64,000 nt of DNA, from assembly GCA_023091665.1 (NCBI GenBank), contig JALJCQ010000011.1, positions 372,001-436,000 on the forward strand, written 5' to 3'. The translations under genes were made by a program, and so were the position numbers. The stretch's first letter is position 1. Every line of letters begins with the position of its first letter. Shown here one piece after another: positions 59,500 through 64,000 of this stretch. Under the pieces are notes generated by a model, which saw nothing but the letters and a program-made list of their open reading frames with translations, was not told the DNA's origin and did not search any database. The DNA is from Pythium myriotylum. Taxonomy: Eukaryota > Oomycota > Peronosporomycetes > Pythiales > Pythiaceae.

Positions 59500-62400
59500 A
59501 ACTCCAGAACTCGCTCCACAGACTGGAGCTAGAGAAATCCTCCGGCGTTCAACCAAAACCCAACGTCGATCCAGTTCCCTGTGAGCTGGGCAGACGGACG
59601 TTCCGCCCTCTTTTGAAGCCTACCAGTGTTAAGGTGTGATTGACGAACTCCCCTTGCTCATGGACAGGACGATGTGGGCTGATAGTCATCTGGTCAGGTC
59701 GGTCCCATCGTCGGACGTGTCACAACAACGACCGCAGTCGTTTCGTTCGAATGTGATGCGCCAGGAGTGACGACTATGACTCTAACGGACTGCATGACGA
59801 GTGAAGCATTTTCAACCCGTGCTCAGACTTCTAGAAATCGACCCGTTACGTGTATCGTTCGCGGCTTGACACCCGGTCGACTGTACAACGTCTCGATCAT
59901 GGTGCGTGCTTCTCGACCGAATTGAGGCTGCGACGAAACTAAGGTAAAAACATTGTGATTGATTCGAGAGAGGACGAGGCACGTGTCGATGGGCTTGTTC
60001 AGACACCCCCAGTTGAACCTGCGGGTATCAGAATTCTCATTCTTGCAGAAGATGCGTTCTGCAGTCAATCGGTTCACAATCGCCGGGCATATGTGTCTTC
60101 CCATCAGACTTCACTCATGAACGAGATCCTCGATCATTTTGCAAATGGCTCCAGTAAGCACGGTTGTACCATGATGTTCGACATGACGGTACGATTGGGT
60201 TCGATGGCAGCCCTTCAACACGACCTTCTCGGTGGATATGAGCTAATGCGTGAAGAACTCCACCGAAATGGGGCTGCAAGTCGGTGTCTCGAAGATCTAG
60301 TTCGCAATTGTTACAGGACAAGCACCTCGTCGCCAGACAACCGAGCGCTTTTATCTCGCGGAGCACACTACTTCGCGAGAATCGGATTGATTCGAGGACT
60401 TCTCAAAAATGGGGCTCCTCTCCCGCTACTGGAAATCACAGCGAAAGTGGCGCGTGAGTACGAGCAGATCGATGTCTTGCCCCATCAGACGAGTCTGCCA
60501 TTTAGAGTCTCAGAAGGGATTGATGCCGTTATGCTTGACACGACGGATTGCCTCTTTGCCCAAAACGACACTTCATTCGTGAACTGGGTGCGTGTTGTCG
60601 ATCTGCTCCTTCGGATGCAAAGTTTTGACTTTTCGTATGCGAATAGCCCGAACAATTGCTCACTTCTAAGCAGATTTCAGTCATCGCGTCTGTCGTTGCT
60701 GGTTCTGATAAATCCATATCACGTTCCGGCAGTTCTCAGTCACGACAGATTCTAATTTTCTGCGACGCTCCTTTCGTGTGGCCATTTGCTGTGAAGACTC
60801 CACCCAATGCCAGCGCGGTTGTCGACAAAGTGGGCAAAGTGGCAGCTGATCCTTGGCGACATTACCCAGCAGACCTCCAACTCTTTCTGGGTATGGTGTT
60901 CGACGCGATTCACGAGGTGCGTGTCTGCGCCACACTCGTCGGATGTGCAGATTAATTTACTTGTTCTCTTGTTGATTGTCAGAATCCTCTACTTCGAATC
61001 ACGTTAATTTGTTGTGGTCCAATTGCAACCCGTGTTGTCATCACGAACAAAGCTTCAGGAAGAAGTATAGACCAACTCACAGTCGGAACCGTCTCAAACA
61101 TCGACAGACAGCCCCCTCAAGTCGCTTATTATTTTCCAGATCCTGCATTGGCTGCTTTGGGTCGGGCGTTCACATTGCGCGGTCAGCCTCTAGGAGGAAC
61201 CGACTTGGCGCTCAAGCAGTACTGCATTCTCGACATCGTGCCTCACCCAAGAGGCTCTGTTTGTAACCACTCCGTCTATACTGCTGGCCGACCAGACGCA
61301 AAAATTATTCTCGGTCCGGTAGTAGGACGTGTGGCAACTCGCGCGGCACGAATTCTGATCGAAGTAGACCGCGCAGTGGAGAAGATTTCCTGTGTGCTGA
61401 GTTCGTCCACTGCTGCCCATTCTGTGTCTGTAGAATCCAATGTGGAAGCCTTCGCGCCGACAATTCTCAAAGTCGAAGGACTACACCCGGGCACTCGCTA
61501 CAACGTAAAATTCGAGGTATGTTGCTCAGGCTAATCTGAGTGTTTAACTCTGTTCACATCCCACCATTGGCAATTACTTCACCTACTTACACCATTGGCA
61601 ATTACCAGGGTGTCATCCCGAGCGAAGGTCCGGTATATATCGAAACGCCATCACAGACGGCGATATCTGTGGAATGGCTCGTGTTTAGTCAGAATAACTT
61701 GAGAAGCTTCATCGCAAGCGGTTCTCGGCAGAGCGAAGACGACTCATCCTGGCCGCGCATCTTGGCGCCCTGTACTAGATCAAGCGTTGCACAACTCGCA
61801 AGCAAAGTAGCTTCTTTAAACGAAGACTCGCTCGGTGATTCAAAGGATGTGCAGAGCGAGAGTTACAACCCGTGGTATCACGTTGAAGCACATGCTCTAT
61901 CTGAACCGCTCCGCAAAACTCAACTCTCTATCCACATTGGAGGTCAAGTTGATCTCAGTACTGCATTTCCGGACAGCGAGTTGTCATTTCTTGTCGGCCA
62001 GTTGTGTGCGCTGACGGCTAGTAATGAAGTGAAGCGCGAAACCTACAAAAGTATCCGATTTCGACTCCAAGAAGTGTATCGGAAAGCTTGGGGAGTCGAG
62101 CCAATGCGCACAATTCTTGCATCGACGAGCAATGTCATGCTCTTGCACGAAGATACCGATCTTTTTTTCAGTACGAGCCGATTACAAGCCCTACTTTATC
62201 GCTGTGCTATAAGAATTGACGAAGACCAAGTGGCTCGTGTGGCCTTCGAGCTGAGAGCTTTGGCATTCGAGCTCTGGCAGCTATATCAAAACCAATTAGT
62301 GGCGGATGTGAATGAGAGTGATCTGGACAACTCCAGAAGGAATAGCTCAAAGTTTGCCAGCTACACAACCTTTGGGATGTGCCGTCTTTTGTTTCTTAAC

Positions 62401-64000
62401 GTGAGCGACGAGCTACGCGATGCTTCTAGTAACGAAAACCATGAAAAGCAACCTTTCCACTCAACGCAAAGCCTCGAACACGTTGCGCCTTTGACACTAC
62501 CGAAAACGTCAACCGACTCGCAATTACCACTGCTCAGCTCGGCAACCTGGAGAACAATTGATGAAGCCCTCGACGTACTTCAATCCGACGCAAAGGAAGG
62601 CAAAATACCAACAACACGAAGCAAAATCAAGTCCGGGGCGTCTATCATCAAACAGCTAGTCGTGTTTATCCCGGTCGATTTGCTTCAAATCGTAGCTGGG
62701 CATCCTTCTGTACGAACAGAAGTTACACACCTTCTAGAGAAGTTGTTCGAGTGGAAAGCTGTGGCTCGCAGCGAACGACGCGTGCACCTAATCACAAACA
62801 GTGAACAATCAAGTTCTTTAACATTTACAGTTATTGACGAGAAGAACAATGAGGATCTGACGATGACACGCATTTCATCAATTAGCCGTCCCACTCTATT
62901 GCAGCTGACCAAGCGGCAAACAAAGCCGAATGCTGGAGGCCCACATCCTGTTTCGACAATCAAGGGCCACTTCTCCAAGAGATTCACCTACGAGAGTATC
63001 CCTGTTCCAGCAAGTGGTGGTGTCAGTCACGACTTGCCATGTCGAAGTTATGCGAAGTATTCGTTTCTTTGCGACTATCGTCGTGGCTTTTTGAGTGAAA
63101 ACCTGCAATATTTTCCGTCAAGAGCTCTTTGCAAGATTGTAGTCGGCCCAATCATCGGCAGGTTCGTTCGAGAGATGCCTGAAGTTTCCGATTCAAGTGA
63201 CAGAAGTAGCCAATCGATTCCTATCAACACGTTCGGCGTCCCAATCCTCGTGGAGACCAATGCATCCGCACGATTGACTTGTGTCGTCGTCGATTCTATG
63301 CTTAATTCTGAGACACGAGTGACCGGGGAGCCTCAAGGGGAGATGCCTTATGTCTTCTTCATCCACGGGCTTATTCCTCTTCGAAGATACGTGTACTTTT
63401 TTGAGGGGGTATCGAACAGCGAAGAACGCCGAGGGTGCTTCCACACACCCTCTCCTAATGGTAGTAACCTGAATCTAGTCGTCGTCAGTTCCAACTTCCC
63501 AACACACATGGATGAAGAACAGGACAGCCTCTGGTTGCCGCTTCTGAACCGTGCGAAGGTTCCGTGGTGCGGAATAGATGCTGTTCTTCACTTGGGAGGC
63601 CAGGTTCCGCTTCATGAGGCTGCAGTCGAGTGTCTCGAATGGGTCAAACAGCAATTGTCGAGGGAAGTTCTGCACGGGGACCCTACGGAGATTGACAGAA
63701 AGCGACTTGAGTACGTTCGATCACGAGTCCGGCGTCGTTTCCAACAAGAATATTACATTTGTTGGAATCTACCCAACATCCGCGAGCTTCTCGCTTGTGC
63801 TAGTCACTGGTTCTTACCAAGTAAAACCGACATAGCCCCATTCTTTGGTAAGGAAGCTCGCGTGTCCAGCGACGAGTCTCGAGCAGTTGATATCACCTTG
63901 CAGGTTGCGAAGGAAGTTGTCCTGTCGTATCAGATACAACTCGTTACAGGATCTAAATTCCAAGCGGCCTCTTGCCTCGATCCTCCCGTGTCGACAAACG
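59500..64000 (+). CDS. Long multi-module PhoD-like metallophosphatase-fold protein (3' end outside)
   Basis: A multi-exon gene whose 5' end is unresolved. Exon pieces supported by frame and splice sites end at 59633 and start at 59698; others are ..-60587, 60674-60916, 60983-61516 and 61609 to beyond 64000. The junction near 59.90-59.97 kb is not resolved. Repeated Fn3-like lead-ins appear (VGPIVGRVTTTTAVVSFECD; LGPVVGRVATRAARILIEVD; VGPIIGRFVREMPEVSD), each with a [PF]GxRYxVxFE-like end (HPGTRYNVKFEG). They are followed by PhoD-type domains containing the landmark phrases SIHIGGQVDLSTAF and VLHLGGQVPLHEAAVECLEW. PhoD phosphatases have HLGDQ; here the metal-ligand Asp is Gly. At least three modules are present. 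The role is unknown, possibly non-catalytic. Confidence 0.65.
61562..61605 (+). repeat. 16-bp direct repeat at an intron 3' end
   Basis: CACCATTGGCAATTAC occurs at 61562-61577 and again at 61590-61605, spaced 28 bp, inside the 92-bp intron 61517-61608. The second copy forms the acceptor (ATTACCAG). It looks like a small tandem duplication. Confidence 0.8.

Noticed and set aside
1..64000. tRNA, rRNA or CRISPR arrays
   Set aside because: Looked for tRNA-like cloverleaf boxes, rRNA signatures and regularly spaced direct repeats by eye and found none; a tRNA scan could not be run.

Overview
The window looks like nuclear DNA of an oomycete (a Phytophthora/Pythium-like stramenopile). Four things support this: a seven-transmembrane receptor fused to an inositol-polyphosphate phosphatase domain (a fusion type known from oomycetes); secreted cystatin-like proteins; flagellar genes (DRC10, DNAAF5) as expected of a zoospore-forming organism; and very compact genes with short (about 60-90 bp) GT-AG introns, many of them divergent or convergent with less than 200 bp between them. 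Coding regions are GC-rich. No organellar, rRNA, tRNA or CRISPR feature was recognised.

Layout. 1-7.0 kb is repeat-rich: a Ty1/copia element on the minus strand running off the left edge, a frameshifted glycine-rich secreted-protein gene, a decayed LINE 3' end (zinc-binding RT tail plus RNase H) and two small poly-A/poly-T-bordered foldbacks. 7.04-11.03 kb is one almost perfect 4-kb palindrome carrying two identical divergent genes for a bacterial-type ABC substrate-binding protein. 11.5-19.3 kb holds four genes for secreted cystatin-like proteins, two on each side of the GPCR-INPP gene. 19.8-32.5 kb is mostly conserved housekeeping or flagellar genes (SDR, DRC10, TTC1, TMEM209, PWP2, POLR3F, WDR5) interrupted by a LINE RNase H relic and an endonuclease/exonuclease/phosphatase (EEP) gene broken by a 23-bp foldback insertion. 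32.7-43.1 kb contains two papain-like/PAN proteins that both lack the catalytic cysteine, DNAAF5, a laminin-B-like secreted protein and an intact EEP paralogue. 43.2-52.4 kb has VPS16, a gene-poor stretch with a hAT-like transposase relic, and a large ubiquitin-specific protease. 53.1-56.1 kb has two paralogous C/H-G-G zinc-repeat proteins. 56.6-64 kb has a multi-pass membrane protein, an EF-hand-like protein and the 5' portion of a long PhoD-like multi-module protein that runs off the right edge.

The most unusual content is the combination of (i) cystatin-like secreted proteins with a shared four-cysteine framework, of which only two of five domains keep the canonical QxVxG inhibitory loop, with (ii) two secreted papain-like proteins with Gly at the catalytic Cys position, and (iii) several inverted-repeat (template-switch-like) structures at scales from 20 bp to 2 kb. 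Sequencing or assembly error must be excluded for the palindrome and the two frameshifts. All exon boundaries were inferred by eye from splice consensus, frame and family continuity.
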